The notes under the pieces are model-generated. The model saw nothing but the letters and a program-made list of their open reading frames with translations. It was not told the DNA's origin and made no database searches. From contig NZ_FOCE01000001.1 of NCBI RefSeq assembly GCF_900110025.1, forward strand, positions 599,382-663,381: 64,000 nt of DNA, in the 5' to 3' direction. Positions 8,655 to 19,964 of the stretch are shown here, piece by piece. This stretch comes from Gemmobacter aquatilis. Lineage in GTDB: Bacteria; Pseudomonadota; Alphaproteobacteria; Rhodobacterales; Rhodobacteraceae. The translations under genes and the position numbers were made by a program. The first letter of the stretch is position 1; each line of letters starts with the position of its first letter.

Positions 8655-9449
8655 TCACTTCTTCAGGTCCACGCCGGGGGCGTAGGCGATGAAGAACGGG
8701 TTGTCCCAACCCGATTTGCCATAGGCCAGCGGCGTGTGATCGTCGAACCGCACCACATGACCGCCGGCGCCGCGCAGCACCGCATCGCCCGCCGCCGTAT
8801 CCCATTCCATCGTACGACCCAGACGCGGATACAGATCCGCCTCGCCCGTGGCCACCAGACAGAATTTCAGGCTGCTGCCAGCCGATTTCATGTCCTTCAC
8901 CGCATATTTGCCGATGTAATCGTCCGTCGCCTGATCGCGGTGGCTTTTCGACGCCACGACCATCAGCGCGCCATTGTCCGGCGTGCTGACGCCGATCGGG
9001 CTGCGCGGTCCGGGCATCGCCTTGTCCAGCGCGCCAGTTTCTTCCACCGACGAGCCGTCTTCCAGCGTGTAGAACAGCCGCCCCTGCGCCGGGGCATAGA
9101 CGACACCGCGCAGCGGCACGCCATCCTGCACATAGGCGATGTTCACCGTGAAATCGCCGCGGCGCTGGATGAATTCTTTCGTGCCGTCCAGCGGATCGAC
9201 GATCAGAAAGGTCTGTGCGCTCAGCCCGTGGCTGGCCGCCTGTTCTTCGGTGATCAGCGTCACCTCCGGGAATTCGGCCCGCAGCCCGGCAGAGATCAGC
9301 GCATCCGCCGCCTCGTCCGCCTCGGTCACCGGGCTGGCATCGCTTTTGGCCTTCACCTCGAATTCCGGCGAATTGTAGATTTCCATGATCCGGTCCCCGG
9401 CTTCGAGGGCAAGGCGGCGCATGACAGGAACGAGGCGGGCAAAATCCAT
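8655..9449 (-). CDS. cysQ: 3'(2'),5'-bisphosphate nucleotidase CysQ
   Basis: CysQ hydrolyses PAP (3'-phosphoadenosine 5'-phosphate), the inhibitory by-product of PAPS-dependent sulfotransferases, to AMP. The 264 residues show the inositol-monophosphatase superfamily metal sites: SPVTEADEAAD near 39-49, ITEEQ, IVDPLDGTKEFIQRRGDFTVNIA near 84-106, and EWDTAAGDAVLRGAGG near the end. The FIQRRGDFTVNIA segment favours CysQ over SuhB. It lies upstream of the sulfotransferase-ending glycan run on the same strand, which supports a role in sulfated polysaccharide synthesis; general sulfur assimilation is the alternative. Confidence 0.93.
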   Translation of the reverse strand: MDFARLVPVMRRLALEAGDRIMEIYNSPEFEVKAKSDASPVTEADEAADALISAGLRAEFPEVTLITEEQAASHGLSAQTFLIVDPLDGTKEFIQRRGDFTVNIAYVQDGVPLRGVVYAPAQGRLFYTLEDGSSVEETGALDKAMPGPRSPIGVSTPDNGALMVVASKSHRDQATDDYIGKYAVKDMKSAGSSLKFCLVATGEADLYPRLGRTMEWDTAAGDAVLRGAGGHVVRFDDHTPLAYGKSGWDNPFFIAYAPGVDLKK

Positions 9450-9581
9450 TCAGGAAGGCTCCGGGGGGCGGCACAAGGCCGCGCGGTTGCAAATTTTTCA
9501 AGACATCTTATCATCGCTCGTCAAGGGATCGGCAAGACATCCCGCGCAGAATGGCGCATCGCCGCCAAAGAGGTCCGCAGC

Positions 9582-10400
9582 ATGTTCAGCGCCGAACGAT
9601 CCCGATCCCGCGCCAGTTCCGCCTTCGGGCTGCTGGCGCTGATCTTCCATGCCTCGGTCCGCAATATCCGCAAGGGTCATGGCAATGCCATGCTTGGGCT
9701 GGTGATGAACGTGGTCCAGACCCTGATCCTCGTCGCGGTGTTCTGGGTCATCTCGCATATCTTCGGCCAGCGCGGGCAGATCCGGGGCGACCCGATCCTG
9801 TTCGTGATGTCGGGCATCTTCATGTTCATGACCCATTCCAAGACGATGGGCGCGGTGTCGGGGGCCGAAGGGCCAACCTCTTCGATGATGCTGCACGCGC
9901 CGATGAACACCATCATCGCCATTGCCGCAGCGGCGCTCAGCACCCTTTACATCCAGATCCTGTCGATCTGCTTCGTGCTGTTCTTCTACCACGCCATCGT
10001 TTCACCCATCACCATACACGAGCCGGTGGGGGCCTTGGCCATGCTGCTCGTCTCCTGGGCCAGCGGCATCGGCATCGGCATGATCTTCCTGGCCGCCAAA
10101 CCCTGGTCACCCGACCTGATCGGCATCATCGTCAAGGTCTACATGCGCGCCAACATGATCGCCTCGGGCAAGATGTTCGTCGCCAACAACACCCCCAGCC
10201 GCATCCTGCAATGGTTCGACTGGAATCCGCTGTTCCACACCATCGACCAAGGGCGCGGGTTCATCTTCCTGAACTACAACCCGCATAACAGCTCGATCAG
10301 CTATCCGGTCTGGATCGCGGCGGCGACCATCGTGCTGGGACTGATGGGGGAATTCTTCACCCGCAAGCACATTTCCGCCAGCTGGAGCGCGCGCGGCTAA
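9582..10400 (+). CDS. ABC-2 type polysaccharide export permease (KpsM-like)
   Basis: This 272-residue inner-membrane protein has about six hydrophobic segments (first from LGLVMNVVQTLILVAVFWVI, last from VWIAAATIVLGLMG) and the ABC-2 membrane domain of polysaccharide exporters. The re-entrant WFDWNPLFHTIDQGRGFIFL near the C-terminus is like that of KpsM/Wzm family members. The frame is open far upstream, but only the ATG at 9582 has a good ribosome-binding site (AAAGAGG), and the upstream sequence is antisense to cysQ. It is divergent from cysQ. No ATPase partner is encoded next to it; dnaK follows after 235 bases. Exported substrate is inferred from the neighbouring glycan genes. Confidence 0.85.
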   Translation: MFSAERSRSRASSAFGLLALIFHASVRNIRKGHGNAMLGLVMNVVQTLILVAVFWVISHIFGQRGQIRGDPILFVMSGIFMFMTHSKTMGAVSGAEGPTSSMMLHAPMNTIIAIAAAALSTLYIQILSICFVLFFYHAIVSPITIHEPVGALAMLLVSWASGIGIGMIFLAAKPWSPDLIGIIVKVYMRANMIASGKMFVANNTPSRILQWFDWNPLFHTIDQGRGFIFLNYNPHNSSISYPVWIAAATIVLGLMGEFFTRKHISASWSARG

Positions 10401-10493
10401 GCCTGAGGCGGGCCTTTTCGTCGGCAATTCGGGCTCTGCGGACGCAATCGGAAAAAAAGCCGATAATCCGCGTCATGTCACAGCCGCGTGACG

Positions 10494-10523
10494 CTTGCAG
10501 GCTCGAAACCTGCTGCCTATATA
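10494..10523 (+). promoter_or_regulatory. Probable RpoH heat-shock promoter of dnaKJ
   Basis: CTTGCA at 10494-10499 and CCTATATA at 10516-10523 are separated by 16 bases and resemble the alphaproteobacterial sigma-32 consensus (CTTG, then CYTATNT). They lie about 110 bases before the dnaK start. No CIRCE inverted repeat was seen in the 235-base upstream region. Confidence 0.65.
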
Positions 10524-10635
10524 CGCCCAGAAGCCGGATCGGGGCAGGCCGCCCCGGCCGCTCAACTGGGATCGGGGTCAGAGGCCTGTTGAGGCTCTGC
10601 CCCCATAACATCGCCGCAAGAAGAGGTAGCATATC

Positions 10636-12543
<1,908 letters not shown>

Positions 12544-12562
12544 GACCGCGGACAACGGAAAG

Positions 12563-12588
12563 GGGGCGGTCCGGCAACGGGCCGCCCC
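12563..12588 (+). promoter_or_regulatory. Intercistronic hairpin between dnaK and dnaJ
   Basis: A 10-bp stem (GGGGCGGTCC with GGGCCGCCCC, one G-T pair) closes a 6-base loop. No T-run follows, so it is more likely an mRNA processing or attenuation element that lowers dnaJ relative to dnaK than a full terminator. Confidence 0.5.
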
Positions 12589-12615
12589 TCTCCGGTTCCG
12601 AAGGGGAGTTGATCC

Positions 12616-13776
12616 ATGGCGAAACGCGACTATTACGAGGTGCTCGGCGCAGCGCGCGGGGCTTCGGCGGACGAGCTGAAGAAGGCTTACCGCACCAAGG
12701 CCAAAGAGCTGCACCCCGACCGCAACTCCGACAATCCGGATGCCGAGGCGCAGTTCAAGGAAGTGAACGAGGCCTATGACGTTCTGAAGGACGCCGAAAA
12801 GAAGGCGGCCTATGACCGTTACGGCCATGCGGCCTTTGAAGGCGGCATGGGCGGCGGTGGCCCGCGCGGCGGGTTCAACGGCGGCGGCAATGGCGATTTC
12901 GCCTCGGCTTTCTCGGATGTGTTCGAGGATCTGTTCGGCGATTTCATGGGCGGCGGGCGCGGGGGCCCGGGCGGCGGGCGCACGCGGGCGCAGCGCGGAT
13001 CGGATCTGCGCTACAACCTGCGGGTCTCGCTGGAAGAAGCCTTCAAGGGCGTGCAGAAAACCATCAACGTGCCGGCCTCCACCGCCTGTGACTCCTGTCA
13101 CGGCACCGGCGCCGAAGGCGGGGCCGAGCCTGTCACCTGCCCGACCTGTTCGGGTCTGGGCAAAGTGCGGGCGCAGCAGGGCTTCTTCACGGTGGAACGC
13201 ACCTGCCCCACCTGCAACGGCATCGGCCAGATGGTGAAAAACCCCTGCCGCGCCTGTGGCGGCGCAGGCCGGATCGAGAAGGAACGCGCGCTGTCTGTCA
13301 ACATCCCGGCAGGGGTGGAAACCGGCACGCGCATCCGGCTGGCCGGTGAAGGCGAGGCAGGTCTGCGCGGCGGCCCGACCGGGGATCTGTACATCTTCAT
13401 CGAGGTGAAAGAACACCCGATCTTCCAGCGCGACGGCGTGCATCTGTTCTTCCGCGTGCCGGTGCCGATGGCCACCGCCGCGATGGGGGGCGAGGTCGAG
13501 GTGCCCACCATCGACGGCGGACGCAGCCGCGTGAAGGTGCCCGCAGGCAGCCAGACCGGCAAGCAGATGCGGCTGCGCGGCAAGGGCATGCCCGCGCTGC
13601 GCGGCGGCGGGGCGGGCGATCTGCTGATCGAGCTGGTGGTGGAAACCCCGGTGAACCTGACCGCCCGGCAGAAAGAGCTGCTGCGCGAGTTCGAGAAACT
13701 GTCGGAAGAAAACAACCCGGAAGCCTCGTCCTTCTTCTCGAAGGTCAAGAGTTTCTGGGACGGCAAGAAGATGTGA
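12616..13776 (+). CDS. dnaJ: Chaperone protein DnaJ (Hsp40)
   Basis: DnaJ delivers unfolded clients to DnaK and stimulates its ATPase. The 386 residues show the full type-I architecture: J domain at 1-70 with the HPD motif (LHPDRNSDN), a Gly/Phe-rich linker ([18 protein letters not shown]), four CxxCxGxG zinc motifs ([32 protein letters not shown]) and the C-terminal client-binding domains. The ATG follows GGGGAGTTGATCC, 72 bases after dnaK. It is followed at once by a strong rho-independent terminator. Confidence 0.99.
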   Translation: MAKRDYYEVLGAARGASADELKKAYRTKAKELHPDRNSDNPDAEAQFKEVNEAYDVLKDAEKKAAYDRYGHAAFEGGMGGGGPRGGFNGGGNGDFASAFSDVFEDLFGDFMGGGRGGPGGGRTRAQRGSDLRYNLRVSLEEAFKGVQKTINVPASTACDSCHGTGAEGGAEPVTCPTCSGLGKVRAQQGFFTVERTCPTCNGIGQMVKNPCRACGGAGRIEKERALSVNIPAGVETGTRIRLAGEGEAGLRGGPTGDLYIFIEVKEHPIFQRDGVHLFFRVPVPMATAAMGGEVEVPTIDGGRSRVKVPAGSQTGKQMRLRGKGMPALRGGGAGDLLIELVVETPVNLTARQKELLREFEKLSEENNPEASSFFSKVKSFWDGKKM

Positions 13777-13778
13777 CA

Positions 13779-13801
13779 GGGCGCCTTCGGGCGCCCTTTT
13801 T
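13779..13801 (+). terminator. Rho-independent terminator of dnaKJ
   Basis: A perfect 7-bp stem, GGGCGCC and GGCGCCC, with a TTCG tetraloop is followed by five T residues, starting 2 bases after the dnaJ stop. Confidence 0.92.
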
Positions 13802-13813
13802 CTGCGAAAAAGG

Positions 13814-13875
13814 GTGGGGGCTTTGCCCCCGTCGCCTGTGGCGACTCCCCCAGGATATTTAAGCCAAGATGAAAG
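13814..13875 (+). repeat. Dispersed intergenic repeat, copy 1
   Basis: The unit consists of GGGGGCTTTGCCCCC, a short GCCTGTGGCG hairpin and the core CCCCAGGATATTT followed by an A-rich AAGCCAAGATGAAAG. Related cores occur in the four other copies listed in this window, always between genes. Confidence 0.6.
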
Positions 13876-13882
13876 CCGGCCC

Positions 13883-15793
13883 TCAGGCGCGGCGCTGATC
13901 GACGCGGATCGGGTCGATCAGCAGGCGCAGGCCGTTCAGCACGACAAGGATGGTGCCGCCCTCATGGCCGATCACCGCAATGGGCAGCGGCAGGTCGAAG
14001 AACAGCCCGCCGATCACCAGCACCGCCATGGCGCCCAGCGCGAAGATCAGGTTTTGTCGGATGATCCGCGCCGTGCGCCGGGCCAGCCGGTGGGCGGCGG
14101 CCAGTTGGCTCATCTCTTCGGACAGCAGCGCCACATCGGCGGCCTGCAGCGCCACCTCGCTGCCCGCAGCCCCCATGGCGATGCCGACATCGGCCCGTGC
14201 CAGCGCCGCCGCATCGTTCACCCCATCGCCGACAAAGGCCACCCGGCCCCGGCCTGCGAGGGTTCCCACCAGCGCCACCTTGTCTTGCGGCAGCAGATCG
14301 GCATGGATCTCGGCGCCGGTCAGCCCCAGTTCTGCGCCGATGCGTTCGGCCACAGCGCGGCGGTCGCCGGTCATCATCGCCAGTTGCGCCCCACCCTGCC
14401 GCAAGGCATCGAGCCCGGCGCGGGAACTGGCGCGCGGGCGGTCAGCCACCGTCACCGCGCCCAGAACCTGCGTGCCGCGTCCCAGCCAGATCAGCGTCTG
14501 CGCCCCGTCGCTCATCCCGTCCAGATGCGGCAGCTCGGCGGCCATCTGCGCGGCCATGCGGGCGTTCCCGGCCCAGATCGGCCCTTCGGCATCGCGCCCG
14601 GTGATACCTTCGCTGGGATGGGCCAGAACCTCGATCACCGGATCGGGCACCAGATTGCGCGCGACGATCTCACGCCGGATCGCATCGGCAATCGGATGTT
14701 CGGAATGGGCCTCCAGCCCCGCCAGCTTGCGCAGGAAGGCTGCAGGGTCGGCGGCATGGATCTCCGTCACCTCGGCCCGGCCGGTGGTCAGGGTGCCGGT
14801 CTTGTCGAAGGCAAAGGCCCGCACCTCGGCCAGCATTTCCAGCGCCGCACCGCCCTTGAACAGCACCCCGCCCCGTGCCGCCGCCGACAGCGCCGACAGG
14901 ATCGCGGCGGGCACCGAGATCACGATGGCGCAGGGGCTGGCTGCTACCAGCAGCGTGGCCGCGCGATACAGCGATTCGTCGTAACCGCGCCCCAGCGCAT
15001 AGAAGGCCGCAAAGGCTAGAAGCGAGCCGACCAGCACCGCCACCGTATAGCGCTGCCCGAACCATTCCGAAAACCGTTCGGACGGGGCGCGCGCCGCCTG
15101 CGCCTCGGTCACCAGTTGCACCATGCGCGCCACCGTGCTTTCGGCCACGCCGCGCGCCACCGTCACCTCCAGCACGCCGTTCAGGTTCACCGTCGCCTCG
15201 AACACCTTGTCGCCGGGGCCTTTATGCACCGGCATCGATTCGCCGGTGATGGTAGACAGGTCCATCGAGGCCGCGCCGCTGGCGATCACCCCATCCACCG
15301 GCACGCGCCCGCCCGGTCGCACCACCACCAGATCGCCGGGGATCAGGCTGTCGGACGGCACTTCTTCCACCACCGGGCCGCGTTTGCGAAAGGCGGTATC
15401 GGGGCGCAGCGCCATCAGCGCCTCCACCGCGCGGCGGGCGCGGCCCATGGCGCGGTGTTCCAGCGCCTCGGAGATGGTGAACAGGGTCAGCAGCACCGCC
15501 CCTTCCAGCGCCGATCCGACCAGCGCCGCCGCCAGTGCCGCCAGCGCCATCAGCAGATCAATGTCCAGCTTGTGGTCACGCCAGGCCGCACGCAGCGCCG
15601 AAAGCAGCGTCGGCACCCCGGCGGCAAGGTAAACCGCTCCCAACCCCGCAGGGCCCCACCAGCCCGGCGCCAGAAATTCCGCCATCAGCCCCGCCGCCAT
15701 GCCGATCAGCGTGATCGCGGCCAGAATCGCCTCGCGCTGGCTTTCATCAGCCTCCCCGTGGGGCGCGGAATCATGGCTGTGGTCATGCGGCAT
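13883..15793 (-). CDS. P1B-4-type heavy-metal-transporting ATPase (CoaT/CtpD-like)
   Basis: This 636-residue inner-membrane pump couples ATP hydrolysis to metal export. It has the actuator TGES at 183-186, the phosphorylation site DKTGT at 330-334, MMTGD and GDGVNDAAAL. The transmembrane metal site is SPC (286-288) with HEGGT (610-614) in the last membrane helix, the pair that marks subgroup P1B-4 (Co, Fe, Zn or Ni export), not CPC-type copper pumps. There is no N-terminal HMA domain; instead the protein starts with a histidine-rich tail, MPHDHSHDSAPH. The start follows AGGAGA. It lies 26 bases downstream of mtaB in the dapF-mtaB unit. The exact metal cannot be read from sequence. Confidence 0.9.
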   Translation of the reverse strand: MPHDHSHDSAPHGEADESQREAILAAITLIGMAAGLMAEFLAPGWWGPAGLGAVYLAAGVPTLLSALRAAWRDHKLDIDLLMALAALAAALVGSALEGAVLLTLFTISEALEHRAMGRARRAVEALMALRPDTAFRKRGPVVEEVPSDSLIPGDLVVVRPGGRVPVDGVIASGAASMDLSTITGESMPVHKGPGDKVFEATVNLNGVLEVTVARGVAESTVARMVQLVTEAQAARAPSERFSEWFGQRYTVAVLVGSLLAFAAFYALGRGYDESLYRAATLLVAASPCAIVISVPAAILSALSAAARGGVLFKGGAALEMLAEVRAFAFDKTGTLTTGRAEVTEIHAADPAAFLRKLAGLEAHSEHPIADAIRREIVARNLVPDPVIEVLAHPSEGITGRDAEGPIWAGNARMAAQMAAELPHLDGMSDGAQTLIWLGRGTQVLGAVTVADRPRASSRAGLDALRQGGAQLAMMTGDRRAVAERIGAELGLTGAEIHADLLPQDKVALVGTLAGRGRVAFVGDGVNDAAALARADVGIAMGAAGSEVALQAADVALLSEEMSQLAAAHRLARRTARIIRQNLIFALGAMAVLVIGGLFFDLPLPIAVIGHEGGTILVVLNGLRLLIDPIRVDQRRA

Positions 15794-15819
15794 GGCTGTC
15801 TCCTGCTGTCAGGCGCACC

Positions 15820-17073
15820 CTAGGCAGTCAGCCGCTCACCTGCAAACCCCGTGATGCGGGCCGTGACGATCTGCCCTTCCGGCTGATCGGCGCCAAAACC
15901 CACTTCGGTGAACTGCTCGGTCCGGCCCAGACGCGGGCCTTCCAGCAGCACGCGGTGCACCTGCCCGACCTGCGCCGCCAGATGACGCGCCAAAGCCGCG
16001 TCGCCCACTGCGCGCAGCCGCGCCGCGCGATCCTTCACCAGCGGGCCTTTCACCTGCGGCATCCGCGCGGCAGGCGTGCCCTTGCGCGGGCTGAACGGGA
16101 AGACATGCAGGAAAGTCAGCCCGCAATCTTCGACCAGCTTCAGCGAATTGGCGAACATTTCTTCGGTTTCTGTCGGAAATCCGGCGATGATATCGGCACC
16201 GAACACCATGTCGGGCCGCAGCCGCCGGGCCTCTTCGCAGAACCGGATCGCATCGTCGCGCAGATGGCGCCGTTTCATCCGTTTCAGGATCATGTCATCG
16301 CCCGCCTGCAACGACAGGTGCAGATGCGGCATCAGGCGCGGCTCGGTGGCAATCGCCTGCATCAGCATCTCGTCCGCCTCGATCGAATCGATCGACGAAA
16401 TCCGCAGCCGCGCCAGATCGGGCACCAGTTTCAGGATGCGCATCACCAGATCGCCAAGCCGCGGCTGGGCCGGCAGATCGGCGCCCCAGGAGGTGAGATC
16501 GACCCCGGTCAGCACCACCTCGTTAAAGCCCTTGCCAACCAGCCGCTTGATCTGTTCCACCACCACCCCGGCGGGCACCGAGCGGGAATTGCCCCGCCCG
16601 AACGGGATGATGCAGAAGGTGCAGCGGTGATCGCAGCCGTTCTGCACCTGCACATAGGCCCGGTGCCGCCCGAACCCGTCGATCAGATGCCCCGCCGTTT
16701 CACGGACCGACATGATGTCATCGACCTGCACCCGTTCCGTCGTGCCGATCAGATCGGGCACGCGCAAGCTGGCCCATGTTTCCGCCTGCATCTTTTCGGT
16801 ATTGCCGACGACCCGTGTCACCTCGGCCATCGCGGCAAAGGTTTCCGGTTCGGTCTGCGCCGCACAGCCGGTGACGATGATCGGCGCGCCAGGGTTTTCA
16901 CGGGCGAGCTTGCGGATTTCCTGCTTGGCCTTGCGCACGGCCTCGGCGGTCACCGCACAGGTGTTCACCACCACCGCGTTTTCCACGCCCGCCGCCGCCG
17001 CCAGTTCTTTCATCGCCTCGGTCTCATAGGCGTTCAACCGGCAGCCGAGGGTCGAGAACACAGGCGCGCTCAT
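15820..17073 (-). CDS. mtaB: tRNA (t6A37) C2-methylthiotransferase MtaB
   Basis: MtaB is a radical-SAM enzyme that methylthiolates t6A37 of tRNAs reading ANN codons, forming ms2t6A. The 417 residues show the N-terminal UPF0004 domain with STLGCRLN (Cys11), VVNTCAV and VTGCAAQ as ligands for one iron-sulfur cluster, the radical-SAM motif CDHRCTFC, then a C-terminal TRAM-like region. The frame is open 73 codons further upstream, but the ATG at 17073 overlaps the dapF stop in an ATGA and gives the family N-terminus [11 protein letters not shown]. It sits between dapF and the metal ATPase. Confidence 0.95.
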   Translation of the reverse strand: MSAPVFSTLGCRLNAYETEAMKELAAAAGVENAVVVNTCAVTAEAVRKAKQEIRKLARENPGAPIIVTGCAAQTEPETFAAMAEVTRVVGNTEKMQAETWASLRVPDLIGTTERVQVDDIMSVRETAGHLIDGFGRHRAYVQVQNGCDHRCTFCIIPFGRGNSRSVPAGVVVEQIKRLVGKGFNEVVLTGVDLTSWGADLPAQPRLGDLVMRILKLVPDLARLRISSIDSIEADEMLMQAIATEPRLMPHLHLSLQAGDDMILKRMKRRHLRDDAIRFCEEARRLRPDMVFGADIIAGFPTETEEMFANSLKLVEDCGLTFLHVFPFSPRKGTPAARMPQVKGPLVKDRAARLRAVGDAALARHLAAQVGQVHRVLLEGPRLGRTEQFTEVGFGADQPEGQIVTARITGFAGERLTA

Positions 17074-17906
17074 AGCAGGCCCGCCAGAAACGCGGGCGAC
17101 AACACGCCGTCGAACACATGCGCCACCGGCCCGGCCATCCAGACGCCATCCTCGCGCCAGTCGATCTCCAGCACGCCGCCATCCAGTTCCAGCGCCACTT
17201 GGCGCCCCGTCAGCCCGCGCGTCACCGCCGCCACCGCCGTGGCACAGGCGCCAGATCCGCAGGCCAGCGTGATGCCCGCCCCGCGTTCCCACACCCGCAT
17301 CCGCAGCCGGTTGGGCCCGATCACGCTGGCAAATTCCACATTGGTCTTTTGCGGGAACAGCGGGTCCACCTCATAGCGCCGCCCCTCGCCTGCCACATCC
17401 ACCGCCCCGGCATCCGGCACGAAGAACACGCAATGCGGATTGCCCATCCCCACCGCCACCGGATCGCCCGGCAAGGGCAGATGATCGGTATCCACCGTCC
17501 GCGCTAGCGGCACCTCGGCCCAGTCGCGCTGCGGCTGGCCCATGTTCACCGAAACCAGCCCATCCGCCCGCCGCACCGCACGCAGCCCCCCGCGCAGCGT
17601 GACCAGCGTCACCGCATCCCGGCCCAGTTGCCGCATCATGTAATCCGAAACGCAGCGCGTGGCATTGCCGCAAGCACCCGCCCGGCTGCCATCGCTGTTC
17701 CAGAAATCCAGCGTGAAATCAGCGCCTTCCGCATCGCGGATTTCGGCCAGCTGATCGAAACCCACGCCGCGGTTGCGATCACCCACCGCCCGCGCCAGCG
17801 CAGCCGTCACCACCGCCCCGCGCCCACGCGAATCGATCACTACAAAGTCGTTACCTGCCCCGTGCATCTTCATGAACGGCAGGCCATGGGGGAAAAGCTC
17901 TGTCAT
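17070..17906 (-). CDS. dapF: Diaminopimelate epimerase
   Basis: DapF converts LL- to meso-diaminopimelate for lysine and peptidoglycan synthesis. The 278-residue protein contains the two catalytic cysteines in [13 protein letters not shown] and [13 protein letters not shown], the substrate loop [14 protein letters not shown] near the start, and GNPHCVFFV. Length is normal. It is the first gene of dapF-mtaB-ATPase, overlapping mtaB by 4 bases. About 110 bases separate its start from the divergent tRNA-Lys gene, so this gap should hold both promoters. Confidence 0.97.
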   Translation of the reverse strand: MTELFPHGLPFMKMHGAGNDFVVIDSRGRGAVVTAALARAVGDRNRGVGFDQLAEIRDAEGADFTLDFWNSDGSRAGACGNATRCVSDYMMRQLGRDAVTLVTLRGGLRAVRRADGLVSVNMGQPQRDWAEVPLARTVDTDHLPLPGDPVAVGMGNPHCVFFVPDAGAVDVAGEGRRYEVDPLFPQKTNVEFASVIGPNRLRMRVWERGAGITLACGSGACATAVAAVTRGLTGRQVALELDGGVLEIDWREDGVWMAGPVAHVFDGVLSPAFLAGLL

Positions 17907-18015
17907 ATGGGCGTCGTAACCCAGATTTAGGGATTTTGCCAGAGACCCGCGTTTTTGTGATTTTTCGCTCTTGACCCCCCCGACCGAACTCCGTAGTTAG
18001 CCGCTCACAGAGAGT

Positions 18016-18091
18016 GGGCCGGTAGCTCAGTTGGTAGAGCAGCTGACTTTTAATCAGCGGGTCACAGGTTCGAATCCTGTCCGGCTCACCA
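18016..18091 (+). tRNA. tRNA-Lys (anticodon UUU)
   Basis: The 76-base gene folds as a full cloverleaf. The acceptor stem GGGCCGG pairs with CCGGCTC through one G-T pair, the D arm begins with GCTCAG, the anticodon stem GCTGA/TCAGC encloses the loop CTTTTAA (anticodon TTT), and the T arm contains GGTTCGAATCC. The 3' CCA is encoded. The decayed prophage lies directly on its 3' side, consistent with integration at the tRNA 3' end, though I found no second copy of that end on the far side. Confidence 0.98.
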
Positions 18092-18123
18092 CTTTCTGTA
18101 CCGCCCCGGACAAGTGAACACTA

Positions 18124-18798
18124 TCACATGACACGAGGTCGGCTTGGCACAGCCAAGGCACACAGCCCCCCGTCGCTATCCCCACTGTTGTTACGGCAAA
18201 CAGCTTGCAGCGCCACCCTTCCGCGACGCCCCCCGTGCGCTGCGCCGAAGTCGAGCCGGATGCGGGTCTGCACGCCGTCCACTTCGAAGCCCGCACGGGT
18301 TTCGATCTGCGGGCCGGGCGCGCCTTCCAGATAGGAATATTCCAGCCCTTCGGCGCTGGCCGGATCGGCCACGACATACCAACGGTCAGCGACACTCAGG
18401 CGCGGTTCCACCAGCAGCGACAGCTTGCCGAAGGGGTTCACGTCTTCGGTCTTGGCCGCGGCGATCTCGGTCAACACCTGTTCGGCCAAGGTTTCCAACT
18501 CGGGCGGCACCAGCACGAAGCGCGGGGTCACGTCGATCAGCATACCACCCAGGGCCTTCATCTTGCGCATGGCGAGACGCGCAGCAGACAGCGAAGTTAC
18601 GTTCGGATTGGCAGCAGCAGTCAGGTTGCCGTGATCGGCATGGAACACCGCCACGCCGTCCGACAGGACCGGGTTCGCCATGACCATGGCCGCCAGCGTG
18701 TCATTCTCGAAGGCGCAGGCGGCGATGCCCATCTTGCCGAAGGTCTCGATGCGGTAGGCTTCTTCCGTGGCTTCGGTGTTGTCGCGTTCATCATTCAT
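18124..18798 (-). pseudogene. Remnant of prophage prohead protease/major capsid fusion gene
   Basis: The 224-residue frame starts with a protease-like N-terminus (MNDERDNTEATEE) after a good AAGGAG site but passes straight into the C-terminal half of a phage major capsid protein (SDGVAVFHADHGN, LIDVTPRFVLVPPELE, VADPASAEGLEYSYLEG and RIRLDFGAA). The protease body and the first half of the capsid are missing, apparently through one internal deletion. After RLDFGAA the expected capsid end is lost and an unrelated tail of about 39 residues runs to a chance stop near tRNA-Lys. It overlaps the portal remnant upstream. It is unlikely to make a working capsid. Confidence 0.7.
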
Positions 18799-19740
18799 GG
18801 CTTTCTCCTTTGATGTTCTGCGCCCGGTCGCGGGCGCGCTCTTCGTCCAGTTCGTCAATGTCGCGGCCACGGCCGGCCACCACCTCTTCGCGGGATTTCA
18901 GGCCCGCCGCGATTGCGGCCACATCGGCTTCGACCTCGTTCTTCGGGTCCACCCAAGCCCAGCCGGGCGGCACGAAGCGCACCGCCAGATGATCGGCCAG
19001 CGCCTCGGGCGGGATCGCCCCTGCCAGCGCCTGCACGTCGATCCAGCGCCGCCACAACGGGCGCAGCAGGCCCGCCTCGATCAGGTTGCGCTGCAACATT
19101 TCGGCGCGGCGGCGGAAGTCCAGCAAGCCCACGCGGGCCGAGGAATAATTGGCCTCGCCCAGATCGCCGGTCAGCATTTCGAAGGTCAGCCCCACGCCGG
19201 TTGCGATTTCCCGATCCTGCGCCCGCAGGAATTCCACCGCCTGGGCAAGGCCCGCGCCGGGGTTGGAAAAGGTCACATCCGCGCCCCGTCGCCCAGATCG
19301 CGGGTCAGGCTCGGGTCGATCTGATCGGCGGCGATCAGCTTCGGGCGCAACGCGCCGTCGCGGGTCACGATCAGATGCACGAAGGCTTCGCCATCGCGCA
19401 CAATGGCACGGGCCAGCGGCAGCAGGATCGGGCGCACCAGCTCTTCAAACCCCTCGGCCAACGCCTTGCGCCGGGCCGCGTCGGGGTGCTACGGGCGCGC
19501 CTGCCAGCCCTTGCCCACCAGCGCCGCCCCCCATGCCTCCACAATCCGGTTGCCCTGCGGCGTGTTCATATAGGCGGCGCTGGCGCGCGCCTTGGCGGCC
19601 CCACGGGCGGCAAGCGTCGATTGCGAAGGGGCCGGGAGCATGGCCGCACCTTCCCAACGACGCCCGCCGCCCCCCGCCTCGATCTGGCGCTTGTGGACCG
19701 GGCGAAACACCCGCCCGAGCAAGTTAAAGGGGAAGGACAT
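18791..19740 (-). pseudogene. Broken lambda-type phage portal gene
   Basis: Three pieces of a lambda GpB-family portal are still in order. Piece 1 (19740-19489) begins MSFPFNLLGRVFRP and ends GKGWQARP at an in-frame TAG where such proteins commonly have Gln (CAG). Piece 2 continues in the same frame (from about 19488) through LVRPILLPLARAIVRDGEAF to IDPSLTRDLGDGARM, stopping at 19273. Piece 3 (19276-18791) is in another frame and resumes at VTFSNPGAGLAQAVEFL through NYSSARVGLLDFRRRAEMLQ. About 100 residues normally found between pieces 2 and 3 are absent. The gene therefore has a nonsense change and a frame-shifting deletion. Its ATG overlaps the preceding stop as TAATG. Confidence 0.8.
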
Positions 19741-19964
19741 TACGCCGCGTCCTTTTCAACCTGCGCCCAGAGCTTCCGGGCCAACACGCCGACATTCAGC
19801 ACCATGGCGAATTCGCCCATGTCTTCGAAGAAGCCAACGAGGTTTTCCATGGCGGTAACGGCGAAGATCGGCTGATCCGCCCGTGCCTCGGCGGAGGGCA
19901 ACAAGATCCAGCATTCCCATGCGCGATTGCGCAACAGCATGGCCTGCACTTCCGGCGCGGCCAC
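19740..19964 (-). CDS. Short prophage-remnant protein of unknown function
   Basis: This is a 74-residue frame with a GTG start (VAAPEVQAMLLRNRAWECW) and a compact helical-looking C-terminus (GFFEDMGEFAMVLNVGVLARKLWAQVEKD). I do not recognise it. Its stop overlaps the portal ATG (TAATG), the position of small head genes in lambda-like phages. Its N-terminus runs into the truncated ATPase with no clear ribosome-binding site, so the 5' part may have been lost in the same deletion that cut the ATPase. Confidence 0.4.
   Translation of the reverse strand: MAAPEVQAMLLRNRAWECWILLPSAEARADQPIFAVTAMENLVGFFEDMGEFAMVLNVGVLARKLWAQVEKDAA

Noticed and set aside
18791-19740. Gene transfer agent cluster
   Set aside because: The portal pieces are of lambda GpB type with protease-capsid fusion, not the RcGTA HK97-type genes, and the genes are broken.
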